A DNA stretch of 64,000 bases from Paenibacillus aceti. GTDB lineage: Bacteria; Bacillota; Bacilli; Paenibacillales; Paenibacillaceae. The stretch covers positions 2,333,360 to 2,397,359 of the forward strand of contig NZ_KZ987724.1 in assembly GCF_003614185.1 (NCBI RefSeq), given 5' to 3'. The position numbers were made by a program, and so were the translations under genes. Below the pieces are notes generated by a model, which made no database searches, was not told where the DNA came from, and worked only from the letters and a program-made list of their open reading frames with translations. Below are positions 37,240-46,279 of the stretch, piece after piece (position 1 is the first letter of the stretch; each line of letters opens with the position of its first letter).

Positions 37240-37548
37240 TTATTCGCTTTGGTCACCAGTTACAGGCATTGACTTCTCTTTCTTGCTCCGTCGCCCTTCC
37301 ACAAAATAACGGATACGCACCATCAGCATCAGCACGACGGCAACGAGCAAGCATTGAATAATCGGCAGTTTGTCGATTTGAAAAATAAGCAGAAGGAATG
37401 AGCCGATCGCCATTAAAACATACAAAATGATCTCTTTCAAAAGCGGAAGCTTCTGTTGGGAACGAAACACCTTGTTGTATACAAAGATGACAAGCACATA
37501 AATCAAAATATAAGAAATGACCGGATTTTGCGCGAACCAAGCCTGCAT
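37240..37548 (-). CDS. ylaH: YlaH-like membrane protein
   Basis: A 102-residue protein with three hydrophobic helices (about 10-28, 37-58 and 62-82) and a basic C-terminal tail (EGRRSKKEK). It matches the YlaH family by length, topology and place next to typA (ylaG in B. subtilis). Function is not known. GGAGG lies 9 bases before ATG 37548. Confidence 0.78.
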   Translation of the reverse strand: MQAWFAQNPVISYILIYVLVIFVYNKVFRSQQKLPLLKEIILYVLMAIGSFLLLIFQIDKLPIIQCLLVAVVLMLMVRIRYFVEGRRSKKEKSMPVTGDQSE

Positions 37549-37592
37549 GGCCAGCTTCCTCCTTCGCTCACATCATAATGAATATATTACCA

Positions 37593-39434
37593 TTATAGAT
37601 TAGCTTCGGACATTTTGCGATGTTTTTCAGCCCGCTCCCGTTCGCCCTTGTTCAAGATCTTCTTGCGCAGACGAATCGACTTCGGTGTAACTTCGCAATA
37701 TTCATCATCATTTAAATATTCCAGCGCTTGCTCCAAGGAGAATATACGCGGCGTCTTCATCTTCACTGTCTCATCTTTCGTCGCGGAGCGCACGTTGGTC
37801 AATTGTTTCTCTCTGCAAATATTAACTACGATATCATTGTCACGGTTATGTTCGCCGACGATCATACCTTCGTAAATCTCTGCACCCGGTTCAACGAACA
37901 AGATACCGCGATCCTCGATGCCGAGAATACCGTATAATGTCGATACGCCATTCTCACTCGACACCAGTACGCCCTCATGACGCCCACCGACATTGCCGCC
38001 AGCGAACGGACCATAGCTGTCAAAGGCATGGTTCATTACGCCATAGCCGCGGGTTAAGGTCATGAAATTCGTCGTATAACCGATCAAGCCGCGGGCAGGA
38101 ATCAGGAATTCAAGACGAACCTGTCCATTACCGCTGTTCGTCATATTCACCATTTCAGCTTTACGGGAGCCCAGGCTCTCCATAACAGCGCCCATGCTCT
38201 CCTCAGGTACATCGATCATGAGACGTTCAATCGGCTCCATTCTGACACCGTCGATCACCTTCACGATAACCTCTGGTTTCGATACTTGCAGCTCATAGCC
38301 TTCTCTACGCATATTCTCGATCAGGATACCGAGATGAAGCTCGCCCCGGCCAGAGACGATGAAGGCATCCGGGCTATCCGTCTCATCGACGCGAAGCGAC
38401 ACGTCCGTCTCCAATTCCTTGAACAGACGCTCGCGCAGCTTACGGGAAGTCACCCATTTCCCTTCGCGTCCAGCGAATGGACTGTTATTAACCAGGAAAG
38501 TCATCTGTAAGGTAGGCTCGTCGATCTTGAGCACCGGAAGTGCCTCAGGATGGTTAGCATCCGCAATCGTCTCACCGATATTGATATCCTTAATACCAGA
38601 AATCGCCACGATATCCCCAGCGCCTGCTTCTTCGATTTCTACACGGCGCAGCCCTTGGAAGCCGAATAATTTCTCAATCCGGGCCATCTTCTTGCTGCCG
38701 TCTCGCAGCATAACAGCTACAGATTGACCTTCGCGGATAACTCCGCGGTTCACACGGCCGATCGCAATACGTCCCAAATATTCGTTATAGTCCATCAGCG
38801 TTACAAGAAACTGCAAAGGTTCATCAACTTTTTCCGTTGGGGCAGGGATATGATCGATAATCGTCTCATAAAGGGCGAGCATATTGTCATCCTGCTTCTC
38901 TGGATCAAGACTCGATGTCCCATTCAAAGCAGATGCGTATACAACGGGGAATTCCAACTGCTCATCACTTGCTTCCAGTTCGATGAACAAATCCAACACT
39001 TCATCGATTACTTCAGCCGGACGAGCTGCCGGGCGGTCAATTTTGTTGACGACGACAATCGGGGTCAAATCATGTTCCAGTGCTTTGCGCAACACGAACT
39101 TCGTCTGTGGCATACAACCTTCATAAGCATCGACGACGAGCAGAACACCATCGACCATCTTCATGATCCGTTCAACTTCACCGCCGAAGTCAGCATGCCC
39201 TGGAGTATCGACGATATTGATCAAATATTCTTTATACGTGATTGCCGTATTTTTAGCCAAAATCGTAATTCCGCGTTCCCGTTCCAAATCATTGGAGTCC
39301 ATCGCGCGTTCCTGAACAGCCTCATGCTCTCTGAAAATGCCGGACTGCTGCAGCAGCTTATCGACGAGCGTTGTTTTACCATGGTCTACGTGAGCAATAA
39401 TCGCAATGTTGCGAATGTGATCTCTTTCATGCAT
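37593..39434 (-). CDS. typA: Ribosome-associated GTPase TypA/BipA
   Basis: Translational GTPase related to EF-G that helps 50S assembly and adaptation to cold or stress. The 613 residues show G1 [10 protein letters not shown] near the start, [12 protein letters not shown]3 DTPGHADFG and G4 NKIDRP. Domain II follows, then EF-G-like III/V domains and the unique C-terminal domain. The start ATG 39434 follows an AAAGGA at an unusually long distance (about 14 bases). Its leader contains a strong hairpin (39557-39586). Confidence 0.96.
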   Translation of the reverse strand: MHERDHIRNIAIIAHVDHGKTTLVDKLLQQSGIFREHEAVQERAMDSNDLERERGITILAKNTAITYKEYLINIVDTPGHADFGGEVERIMKMVDGVLLVVDAYEGCMPQTKFVLRKALEHDLTPIVVVNKIDRPAARPAEVIDEVLDLFIELEASDEQLEFPVVYASALNGTSSLDPEKQDDNMLALYETIIDHIPAPTEKVDEPLQFLVTLMDYNEYLGRIAIGRVNRGVIREGQSVAVMLRDGSKKMARIEKLFGFQGLRRVEIEEAGAGDIVAISGIKDINIGETIADANHPEALPVLKIDEPTLQMTFLVNNSPFAGREGKWVTSRKLRERLFKELETDVSLRVDETDSPDAFIVSGRGELHLGILIENMRREGYELQVSKPEVIVKVIDGVRMEPIERLMIDVPEESMGAVMESLGSRKAEMVNMTNSGNGQVRLEFLIPARGLIGYTTNFMTLTRGYGVMNHAFDSYGPFAGGNVGGRHEGVLVSSENGVSTLYGILGIEDRGILFVEPGAEIYEGMIVGEHNRDNDIVVNICREKQLTNVRSATKDETVKMKTPRIFSLEQALEYLNDDEYCEVTPKSIRLRKKILNKGERERAEKHRKMSEANL

Positions 39435-39551
39435 GTTGTTTTTCCATATCCTTTCGTTTTCTATATCTGATTAAATTGCCCGGACATGTTCATCTAATTC
39501 ATCACAACGTATAGGCAATCTATTCCCTGGCACCAAGTGAAAATAGAACCA

Positions 39552-39586
39552 CAAAACAAGCGTCGGGCAAATTAGACCGACGCTTG
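39552..39586 (-). terminator. Hairpin at the start of the typA leader
   Basis: CAAGCGTCGG (39557-39566) and CCGACGCTTG (39577-39586) form a perfect 10-bp stem, followed on the reverse strand by TTTTG. It ends the upstream membrane-protein gene. Because a promoter lies above it (39599-39626), it would also be in the typA 5' leader. Confidence 0.75.
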
Positions 39587-39598
39587 ACCATCCCTTAT

Positions 39599-39626
39599 AT
39601 TATACGCGAAAATCTCAAAAAATCAA
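39599..39626 (-). promoter_or_regulatory. Candidate typA promoter
   Basis: Reverse strand TTGATT (39621-39626) and TATAAT (39599-39604) are 16 bp apart. The predicted transcript would start near 39592, a few bases before the leader hairpin and about 160 bases before typA. Confidence 0.6.
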
Positions 39627-39640
39627 TAACCCACCTTAAT

Positions 39641-40135
39641 TTACCAACCGCGCCGGGTTTTCCCCCGTGTCACGATCAAGACGATGCCTGCAATGATCAA
39701 TACGATCGCCAGCAAGTAGAGCACCGACCAAGTGAATAGGGTCCAGCCAAGCAATGCCACGGATAGAATGCCGATGACCAAGGCCCCCGCAAATACCCCC
39801 TGTTGTCGCTTAGGTGAGCAGAAGTCATACTCGAACAGTCCAACTGCGATGCCAAGCAGGAATGCTGGCCAAATATATTTCAAAGTCTGCCAGCCGCCAA
39901 AATTGCCGATGAAGAAAATAAGGCTGTAAACGACCAGAATTCCACCGGGAACGAGCAGCTCTACAGGTCCCTTTCTCCAGAAATACCACATATGTAGCAG
40001 GATGCCCGGTATCAGGAGAAGTAAAGGCCAGAGCGCTCTACCCAGGAAACTGAATACGCCGAGCTTCCCAAGCAGGATAATGATTCCGGCAGACAGAATC
40101 AAAATTCCAGTCGTCAACTTGTTGTTAGCGGACAT
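39641..40135 (-). CDS. LiaF-like/DUF5668-type membrane protein
   Basis: A 164-residue protein with six or more hydrophobic segments in a repeated short hairpin pattern, with the typical ILILSAGIIILLGKLGVFSF start and WPLLLLIPGIL. The pattern resembles the LiaF N-terminal/DUF5668 region of envelope-stress proteins. No cytoplasmic sensor or adjoining two-component genes are seen, so the role is open. ATG 40135 has AAGGTG 9 bases upstream; the frame begins earlier but without a ribosome-binding site. Confidence 0.6.
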   Translation of the reverse strand: MSANNKLTTGILILSAGIIILLGKLGVFSFLGRALWPLLLLIPGILLHMWYFWRKGPVELLVPGGILVVYSLIFFIGNFGGWQTLKYIWPAFLLGIAVGLFEYDFCSPKRQQGVFAGALVIGILSVALLGWTLFTWSVLYLLAIVLIIAGIVLIVTRGKTRRGW

Positions 40136-40222
40136 GTAATCACACACCTTCCAAATGACAATGAGGGACATGCCGCAGCAAAGTACGACATCCTCTTTCT
40201 ACAAGTTTATATGAATTCGGCA

Positions 40223-40258
40223 TAAAAAACCACTCTCTGATACTTTCAAGAGAGCGGT
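40223..40258 (-). terminator. Terminator after the minus-strand TerC gene
   Basis: ACCACTCTCT (40229-40238) pairs with AGAGAGCGGT (40249-40258) with one mismatch. The reverse strand continues GGTTTTTTAT. Confidence 0.82.
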
Positions 40259-40274
40259 CTGGGATTTTACCAGA

Positions 40275-40934
40275 TTAATTGCGACGTGCTTTATATTTGG
40301 ACACCCAACCGAACATAATGACCAACGCTGCCAGCAATATGGGCAATAAATCGATCAGGTTTGGAAGCAGCCCACTCAATATAACGCCAAATTTAGGATC
40401 ATGGATCAGCATTCCTCCAGCGGTATACCCTAATATACCAGCCCCCAGATACACAAGAATCGGTAGCCTCTGAAGCAGCACCGTAATAATATTACTGCCC
40501 CAGACCACAATAGGAATACTGATGGCAATCCCAATCATCAGTACAGCCAGATCTCCGTCAGCTAACGCAGCAATGGCCAGCACATTATCAAGACTCATCA
40601 CAAAATCGGCGATCAGGATCGTCTGAATCGCTTTCCATATTGTGGAGGCCTTCTCTGACCGAGTCGATTCTTCATGGGGCATTAGCAGTTTAAAGGCGAT
40701 TCCAGCCAGCATGAGGCCGCCAATGGCATGAATAAATGGAATTTTTAATAGAACCAAGGCGATCCAGGTCATAATACAACGCAGGACCACTGCTCCTCCC
40801 GCCCCCCACCAGATGGCCTGTCTGCGCTGTTGTCCGGGTAAATCCTTACTGGCCATGGCTATAACGACTGCATTATCGCCGCTAAGGACCAAGTTAATAA
40901 TCAGTATTTCCGATAGTAAAATAATCTGTTCCAC
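40275..40934 (-). CDS. TerC-family integral membrane protein (first of a divergent pair)
   Basis: A 219-residue member of the TerC family, which includes the YkoY/YceF-type Mn2+ exporters that supply metal to secreted enzymes. Two conserved acidic motifs are present: LVLSGDNAVVIAM (about 16-28) and VMSLDNVLAIAALADGD (about 112-128). About seven helices are seen. The start is GTG 40934 with GGAGG 8 bases upstream. A yybP-ykoY riboswitch is not evident in the short gap to its divergent neighbour. Metal specificity is not shown by sequence. Confidence 0.85.
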   Translation of the reverse strand: MEQIILLSEILIINLVLSGDNAVVIAMASKDLPGQQRRQAIWWGAGGAVVLRCIMTWIALVLLKIPFIHAIGGLMLAGIAFKLLMPHEESTRSEKASTIWKAIQTILIADFVMSLDNVLAIAALADGDLAVLMIGIAISIPIVVWGSNIITVLLQRLPILVYLGAGILGYTAGGMLIHDPKFGVILSGLLPNLIDLLPILLAALVIMFGWVSKYKARRN

Positions 40935-41061
40935 GGCTCACCCCTCCCTTACAACTTGTATGAGAAAAAGAGCCAAGCTATGCCTGTTTCAAAAATCGCT
41001 GGACAAATGAATCTTTTATATGAATTAATACGTATATACATCTTTAGAGGAAGTGACAATA

Positions 41062-41760
41062 GTGGAATGGTTAAGTGCATCATTTTTTCTCTCACTGATC
41101 AACATCGTATTTATCGATTTAATCCTTGCCGGAGATAATGCGATTGTCATCGGTATGGCGGCTAGAAGGCTGCCTCATAACGTACAGAAGAAAGCGATTA
41201 TCTACGGGACCGGCGGTGCTCTGATTCTGCGTATTGTTGCAACGCTACTGGTCGTGTGGCTGCTTAGGATTCCTTGGCTGCTAGCTATCGGCGGCGTGCT
41301 GCTGCTCTTCATCGCCTATAAAGTGCTGGCCGATGAGGGCTCCCATGATTCCATCGAAGCGAAGGATTCATTATGGGCGGCCGTACGGACGATCATAGTT
41401 GCCGATGCAGCGATGGGACTCGATAACGTTATCGCCGTGGCTGGTGCCGCTGGACAACATATGATTCTCGTTGTCATCGGCCTTCTGATCAGCGTCCCAA
41501 TCGTTGTCTGGGGAAGCACGCTCTTCATCAAGCTGATGGATCATTTTCCCTGGATCGTATACCTTGGAGCAGGGGTTCTAGCTTATACAGCGGCCAAAAT
41601 GATTACGGAAGAGCCACATTTTCTGCCTTTCTTTGAGGACAAGCCCTTCTTACGTTATCTGCTAATTGCAATTGCGATCATCGTCATCCTTTATGCAGGC
41701 TATCGCAAGAAATCGGCAGCAGCGAAAAACCACAAACAGAAACCTAGAGAACAAATGTAA
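41062..41760 (+). CDS. TerC-family integral membrane protein (second of a divergent pair)
   Basis: A 232-residue paralogue of the gene at 40275, with the motifs LILAGDNAIVIGMAAR and AMGLDNVIAVAGAAGQ and a longer C-terminal basic tail (KPREQM). The two copies face away from each other with about 127 bp between, so they share a regulatory region. GTG 41062 is chosen because GAGGA is 10 bases upstream. A GTG at 41053 touches the ribosome-binding site. It ends before a strong bidirectional terminator. Confidence 0.85.
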   Translation: MEWLSASFFLSLINIVFIDLILAGDNAIVIGMAARRLPHNVQKKAIIYGTGGALILRIVATLLVVWLLRIPWLLAIGGVLLLFIAYKVLADEGSHDSIEAKDSLWAAVRTIIVADAAMGLDNVIAVAGAAGQHMILVVIGLLISVPIVVWGSTLFIKLMDHFPWIVYLGAGVLAYTAAKMITEEPHFLPFFEDKPFLRYLLIAIAIIVILYAGYRKKSAAAKNHKQKPREQM

Positions 41761-41771
41761 TACCAACGAAG

Positions 41772-41824
41772 CAAAAAAACGGAATCCCTCTTTCGCCTTT
41801 AGCGAAAGAAGATTCCGTTTTTTG
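41772..41824. terminator. Bidirectional terminator between terC and thiI
   Basis: ACGGAATC/GATTCCGT (41779-41818) with an inner CTTTCGC/GCGAAAG stem. A T-run is on the + side and A-run on the - side, so it serves both converging genes. Confidence 0.9.
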
Positions 41825-41846
41825 ATCTTCATTGAGAAAATTCAGC

Positions 41847-43088
41847 CTAGAACCACTGCTCCTGAACAACCTCCGGCTCATCCTTCGGCTTCTTGCGGAT
41901 GATTTCATCCGGCTTCACGATCACCGTCTCTGTACCCTGAACAGCCGCATCAATCATATTCTCCAGCTCGGTCAAGCCGTTCTCAATATTCTCAACAATC
42001 CGTAAATTTGGATTCGTCGATGGAGATTTCGGAACGAACAAGGTACAGCAATCCTCGTAAGGCAGAATCGATAAATCATAAGTCCCAATCTTCTTGGCTA
42101 GAGTGATGATATCCTCCTTGTCAGTCATAACGAGCGGACGTAGTAGCGGCAGATCGGTAACCTTGCCTATTACATTCATGCTGGCCAACGTCTGACTGGC
42201 TACCTGACCGAGACTATCCCCGGTAACGAGGGCAAGCGCACCATTCTTCTCAGCGAGCTTGGTCGCAATGCGAAGCATAGACCGTCTCATCAATGTAATG
42301 ATCAGATTATCCTGTCCGCTCTTCGCCAGAGCGGTCTGTATATCCGTGAACGGGACAAGATGCACCTTGATTCTTCCGGTGAAGCCTGATAGCACCTGAG
42401 CCAGGTCAAGCACTTTTTCCTCGGCTTTCTTGCTCGTAAATGGATAGCTGTGGAAATGCACGCATTCAATTTCCAAGCCACGGCGCATCGCGGAATAGCC
42501 TGCTACCGGACTGTCGATCCCACCGGATAATAGCAGCATCGCCTTTCCGTTCGTTCCCCGCGGGAAGCCCCCGGCCGCCGGAATCACTTCACAGAACAGA
42601 TAGGTCACATGTTCACGAATCTCCACTCTCAGCTCAATATCCGGATGATGCACGTCCACCTTCAATTGAGGACAAGCGCTAAGTACCGGACTGCCCACCA
42701 GGTGATTCATTTCATGAGAAGAATGGGGAAAGCCCTTGAAGACCCGGCGAGCATGGACCTTGAATGTAGTATGCTCCTCTTGAGGAAGCTTCTTGACGAA
42801 ATCCACCGCAGCCGCAACGATCTCTTCCAGGTTGGAAGGCACGACCTTGACCGGGCTGATCGAGGTCAGTCCAAAAATATTTTTGAGCGATGCGATCACT
42901 TGATCTGCAGGCTGCCCATTTAATTTCACATAGATTCTTCCATATTCATGAATCGCTTCAGCCTTCGGAAAGAAACGAAGCAGCGATCTAACATGCGCTA
43001 ATGCTGCCTTTTCAAATTTCGCACGGTTCTTGCCCTTGACTGTAATTTCTCCAAAACGGAGCAACAGCATTTCATAATCCAAATTCAT
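41847..43088 (-). CDS. thiI: tRNA sulfurtransferase ThiI (no rhodanese domain)
   Basis: Makes 4-thiouridine at U8 of tRNA by activating uridine with ATP and taking sulphur from a cysteine desulfurase. The 413 residues show an N-terminal ferredoxin-like/THUMP region and the PP-loop SGGIDSPVAG (about 188-197). The protein ends before a rhodanese domain, the short form typical of Bacilli, where the neighbouring desulfurase supplies sulphur directly. Its ATG follows the desulfurase stop at once. Confidence 0.94.
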   Translation of the reverse strand: MNLDYEMLLLRFGEITVKGKNRAKFEKAALAHVRSLLRFFPKAEAIHEYGRIYVKLNGQPADQVIASLKNIFGLTSISPVKVVPSNLEEIVAAAVDFVKKLPQEEHTTFKVHARRVFKGFPHSSHEMNHLVGSPVLSACPQLKVDVHHPDIELRVEIREHVTYLFCEVIPAAGGFPRGTNGKAMLLLSGGIDSPVAGYSAMRRGLEIECVHFHSYPFTSKKAEEKVLDLAQVLSGFTGRIKVHLVPFTDIQTALAKSGQDNLIITLMRRSMLRIATKLAEKNGALALVTGDSLGQVASQTLASMNVIGKVTDLPLLRPLVMTDKEDIITLAKKIGTYDLSILPYEDCCTLFVPKSPSTNPNLRIVENIENGLTELENMIDAAVQGTETVIVKPDEIIRKKPKDEPEVVQEQWF

Positions 43089-44237
43089 TTAGCCTCTCCC
43101 TTTCAAATCTTCCATACGCGCAACTGCTTTACGCAGCGCTGCCAGAAACTGTTCTATATCCTGCTCGGTATGCTCCTCACCCAAGCTGATCCGAATCCCT
43201 GTAGATGCTTCCTCCATGCTTCTGCCCATCGCCAGCAGTACCCGGCTCGGCTCGCTCTTCTTAGAGGAACAAGCCGACTTGGTTGACACGAGGAAGCCTT
43301 CCTCCTCAAGCATATGCAGCATAGCTTCCGCCTTCATTCCCGGGTAAGAGAAATGAATGATATGCGGCGCCCCCTGAGGGGTTGAATTCAGCATTAGCTT
43401 TGGTAAGTCTGATATTCCGCGGATCAGAGCGGCTTGCAAGCGCCGCAAACGCTCAGCCAGCTCTCTTTGTCCCTCGTTCGCCAGACGCAGCGCTTTGGCC
43501 ATCCCTACGATATAAGGGATATTCTCGGTGCCCGATCTTCTGGCTGCCTCCTGCCCCCCGCCAGCCAGCAAAGGCAGCAGCTTGATGCCCTCACGGATAT
43601 AGAGCAGACCGATCCCTTTCGGGCCTCTAAGCTTATGCGCTGATAAGCTATATAGATCAATCCCGGAGTCCTGCAGCGACAGGCTCACCTTCCCGAAGCC
43701 TTGTACGCCGTCAACATGAAACAGTACGCGGGGATGCTCCTGCTTGAGTCGTCGCCCAATTTCCTCGACAGGCTCTATACTCCCGACTTCATTATTAACA
43801 TGCATGACGGAGACGAGCACCGTATCGCTTCGGACAGCAGCACATACCTGCTCAGGGGTCACCTGACCTCGCTCATCGACTGGCAGATAAGTAACCTCCC
43901 AACCCAAACTCTCGAGCTGCTTGCAACATTCATACACAGAAGGATGCTCGATTTCAGTAGTGATCAGATGCTTGCCCCGGTTCATGAATTGCAGGGCCGC
44001 TCCTTTAATCGCCGCATTATTACTCTCCGTAGCCCCTGATGTGAATACGATCTCGGCAGGCCTCACCTGGAGAGCTCCCGCGCAAACCTCCCGCGCCTTT
44101 TTAAGCAATTGTTCACTCTGCTCGCCCAGAATATGCAAGGAGGACGGATTGCCATAATGCAGGCTCATTATATCTGCGATCGTGCGAGCTACCTCGGGAT
44201 GAGGAGGGGTAGTCGCGGCATAGTCCATATATTTCAT
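43089..44237 (-). CDS. nifZ: Cysteine desulfurase partner of ThiI (NifZ-type)
   Basis: PLP enzyme that moves sulphur from cysteine onto its own cysteine and then onto ThiI for tRNA thiolation. The 382-residue protein has GATESNN and the PLP-lysine motif SAHKLRGPKGIG (about K202). The sulphur-carrying cysteine is in the STKSACSSKK loop (about C323). Position directly before thiI, with the stop abutting the thiI start, supports the NifZ role. ATG 44237 has a weak GGTGG upstream; a longer frame starts at 44255. Confidence 0.9.
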   Translation of the reverse strand: MKYMDYAATTPPHPEVARTIADIMSLHYGNPSSLHILGEQSEQLLKKAREVCAGALQVRPAEIVFTSGATESNNAAIKGAALQFMNRGKHLITTEIEHPSVYECCKQLESLGWEVTYLPVDERGQVTPEQVCAAVRSDTVLVSVMHVNNEVGSIEPVEEIGRRLKQEHPRVLFHVDGVQGFGKVSLSLQDSGIDLYSLSAHKLRGPKGIGLLYIREGIKLLPLLAGGGQEAARRSGTENIPYIVGMAKALRLANEGQRELAERLRRLQAALIRGISDLPKLMLNSTPQGAPHIIHFSYPGMKAEAMLHMLEEEGFLVSTKSACSSKKSEPSRVLLAMGRSMEEASTGIRISLGEEHTEQDIEQFLAALRKAVARMEDLKGRG

Positions 44238-44304
44238 GATTCCACCTGATTTCATTTCATTCTTTAAACCTTATTATCATAATACAATCCGAAAAAAAGA
44301 CCAA

Positions 44305-44340
44305 AAGAAAAAACGCAGATTACCGGGAGACCGGTGCGTT
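44305..44340 (-). terminator. Terminator after the lytic transglycosylase gene
   Basis: AACGC...ACCGG pairs with CCGGT-GCGTT (44312-44340), with a 5-base bulge on one side. Reverse-strand T residues follow. Confidence 0.75.
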
Positions 44341-44431
44341 TTCCCATTTGATCTTAATATATATTAGCTTTGTTGCCAAGCGGTCTTAGTACAGCCTTAG
44401 TCATGCGGGTTATGCTGATTCAGCTCCAAGA

Positions 44432-45190
44432 CTAGACTTCTGCCACCTCATATTTACTGCGCGCGTTCATGACCTTGAATACATAATTCTGCGTCTCACG
44501 CGGCAATAATTGCAGCTTCTCCATCAATTGCTGATCATTCTGGATTCCTGCTCTCTGCACACGGCCTGGGCCGGCATTATAAGCAGCTAGAGCCGTTCTC
44601 TCGTTCCCCCCGAAGCGCTTGATCAGATTGGCAAGATAGCGTGTCCCCCCATCGATATTCTGAGCAGGGTCGAAGGAATCCGTAACGCCAAGACCACGGG
44701 CCGTTCCATCCATTAATTGCATTAAGCCCTTGGCTCCTGCTGAGGATACGACCTGCAGATTGAAGGAGGATTCCGTCTCAATTACCGCCTGAATCAAGCT
44801 GGCGGATACGCCATATTTCTGTGAAGCATCGGTAATCAGCTGCTGAATATCCGCGGCGATCTCTCGACGCGGCGTCGCAGCCGTCTTCGCAGAAGCCAGG
44901 GCAGCCGTAGCTTCAACAGCACCTGTATCATAATAATCTGCGCTATCGGAGCCCTGCCAGTTCATGCTGTTCAAATAATCATTTAACTGAACCTTAATAT
45001 TAGAAATCTGGTCTTCGTAGTTATCCGAAGTTAAACTCCCCTCGGCCATCATCATTTCCTGCAGCAAAATATCAAACAAAGAACCATCTATGTCACTGGA
45101 AGCAGCCGCTGCTCCATTTCCTTGCAAATCAATATTATTCTTCACCTGGAGCGAAATCAGCTGTTCCATTGTACGCGAATCAATTTGCAT
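44432..45190 (-). CDS. SLT-domain lytic transglycosylase (YjbJ/CwlQ-like)
   Basis: Peptidoglycan lyase of the soluble lytic transglycosylase type. The C-terminal domain (about 115-245) has ASLIQAVIETESSFN with the catalytic glutamate near residue 140, SSAGAKGLMQLMDGTA, and ALAAYNAGPGRV. The N-terminal 110 residues are Ser/Ala-rich and have no standard signal peptide, so the route outside is unclear. B. subtilis YjbJ is similar. ATG 45190 is preferred to TTG 45199 since GGAG lies 10 bases before it. Confidence 0.86.
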   Translation of the reverse strand: MQIDSRTMEQLISLQVKNNIDLQGNGAAAASSDIDGSLFDILLQEMMMAEGSLTSDNYEDQISNIKVQLNDYLNSMNWQGSDSADYYDTGAVEATAALASAKTAATPRREIAADIQQLITDASQKYGVSASLIQAVIETESSFNLQVVSSAGAKGLMQLMDGTARGLGVTDSFDPAQNIDGGTRYLANLIKRFGGNERTALAAYNAGPGRVQRAGIQNDQQLMEKLQLLPRETQNYVFKVMNARSKYEVAEV

Positions 45191-45290
45191 GTCCGTCAAG
45201 CTCCTCTACTTGTACCAAAGATATATGTATATTTTACACTCCACCGCCCCTCATGACCACCTCTTTTTGGCAAATTCATGCATAATAGGA

Positions 45291-45320
45291 CAAAAGGCCG
45301 ACGTCACCATGACGTCAGCC
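45291..45320 (-). terminator. Hairpin, probable terminator after the 45365-45826 gene
   Basis: GGC-GACGTCA and TGACGTC-GCC (45296-45320) form a strong stem with a one-base mismatch. The reverse strand then reads TTTTG, a short U-run. Confidence 0.6.
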
Positions 45321-45329
45321 TGAAAGAGG

Positions 45330-45355
45330 TTGTTTAGAAGTCCGCTTATTGAACT
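45330..45355 (+). repeat. Possible remnant of the dispersed repeat
   Basis: TTTAGAAGTCCGCTTATTGAAC resembles an arm of the palindromic repeat (TTCAAAAAGTCCGCTTTTGA) joined to the end TTGAAC, as if the middle had been lost. The match is short and this is a tentative call. Confidence 0.3.
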
Positions 45356-45364
45356 GGCAACAAA

Positions 45365-45826
45365 TCAGCGGCTAAATGGGATTAAGAAGAAATAACTCAA
45401 CGTTGCTACGATACCTAGACCAATCGCCCAAGCCCCCGATGTTTTGCTGCCTTGACTATACGCATAGAAGCCTAGTACAGCGGCAAGCGGTCCAAGAACG
45501 ATACTCCACAGGAAGAGAGAGGCAATACCCAGGCCAACCCCTACATAGCCTATAGTACGGCCAACGCTATTATCCGCCGTGTCAGCGTCAGAGCGCTCCA
45601 CATCCGTAGTCCCTTCCGGGCGATCATTGCGGTGATCAGTGGTATCCCAACTATTCCTGCCTACTGGAGTCGTTGGAGATATTTCCGAGGCGTATTCTTC
45701 CCGATTCAAATTATTATTGTTGCTATTCGTACTTGTGGAATTCTCGCTTTGATCTTGACGAGGGAAATCCGTACGCCTTCTCCCTCCGTAGAAATTATGC
45801 TGGTCATTATTAAATCGATCATTCAT
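45365..45826 (-). CDS. Small membrane protein with a DUF4190-like C-terminal part
   Basis: A 153-residue protein of unknown function. The N-terminal 85 residues are hydrophilic, rich in Asn, Arg, Asp and Thr, and likely disordered and cytoplasmic. Two to three hydrophobic helices follow (about 88-148), with the glycine-rich pattern GYVGVGLGIASLFLWSIV and AWAIGLGIVATLSYFF seen in DUF4190-like membrane hairpins. The start ATG 45826 has GGAGG 11 bases upstream; the GTG at 45838 lies in the ribosome-binding site. It may be co-transcribed with the DUF1540 gene, 33 bp away. Confidence 0.6.
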   Translation of the reverse strand: MNDRFNNDQHNFYGGRRRTDFPRQDQSENSTSTNSNNNNLNREEYASEISPTTPVGRNSWDTTDHRNDRPEGTTDVERSDADTADNSVGRTIGYVGVGLGIASLFLWSIVLGPLAAVLGFYAYSQGSKTSGAWAIGLGIVATLSYFFLIPFSR

Positions 45827-45859
45827 TCTTAACAGCACCTCCTATAGTGTGTGAGCTTC

Positions 45860-46087
45860 TTAAGATGACTTTGGCTTGAAGGTATGACAGCAAGTAGCGG
45901 ATGAAGTCGCAGCTGTCGCCTGATTCTCTGAATCGAAGGACTCGCCGGCGAATTCCGCCCGATACTCCCGATTCGCATTATGATCCACATCGATCATGAT
46001 CGCATCGGCCTGACAAATATTTTTCTCTCCCCAAAAAGCACAATTGGCTACGCTACATTTTACGATGGGTTTATTCCCGTTTGTCAT
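45860..46087 (-). CDS. DUF1540 small cysteine-rich protein
   Basis: A 75-residue protein with the metal-ligand-like pattern IVKCSVANCAFWGEKNICQA and a later CC pair. The spacing C-x4-C-x7-C matches DUF1540 proteins, which are common in Firmicutes and often linked with spores. The role is unknown. GAGGTG lies 7 bases before ATG 46087. Confidence 0.75.
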   Translation of the reverse strand: MTNGNKPIVKCSVANCAFWGEKNICQADAIMIDVDHNANREYRAEFAGESFDSENQATAATSSATCCHTFKPKSS

Positions 46088-46279
46088 AATTAATCACCTC
46101 GGAATCAGTGTTCCCTCTCCGGTGCTCGTTATGCCTTCAAAACAGCTGTTAAACCAAGACAAAAGCTGGAGCAGATGGCAGACTATTGCTGGTCTATAGT
46201 CGATGATCATGGAATAAAAAAACAGCCTCGATAGCAACCTAATTCATATCCGCAAACTGCTGGACAAGGAGGCAATGAG

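Noticed and set aside
40935-41061. Possible yybP-ykoY riboswitch between the terC genes
   Set aside because: The gap is too short and lacks the conserved GGGGAGUA/CCUGC-type motifs on either strand.
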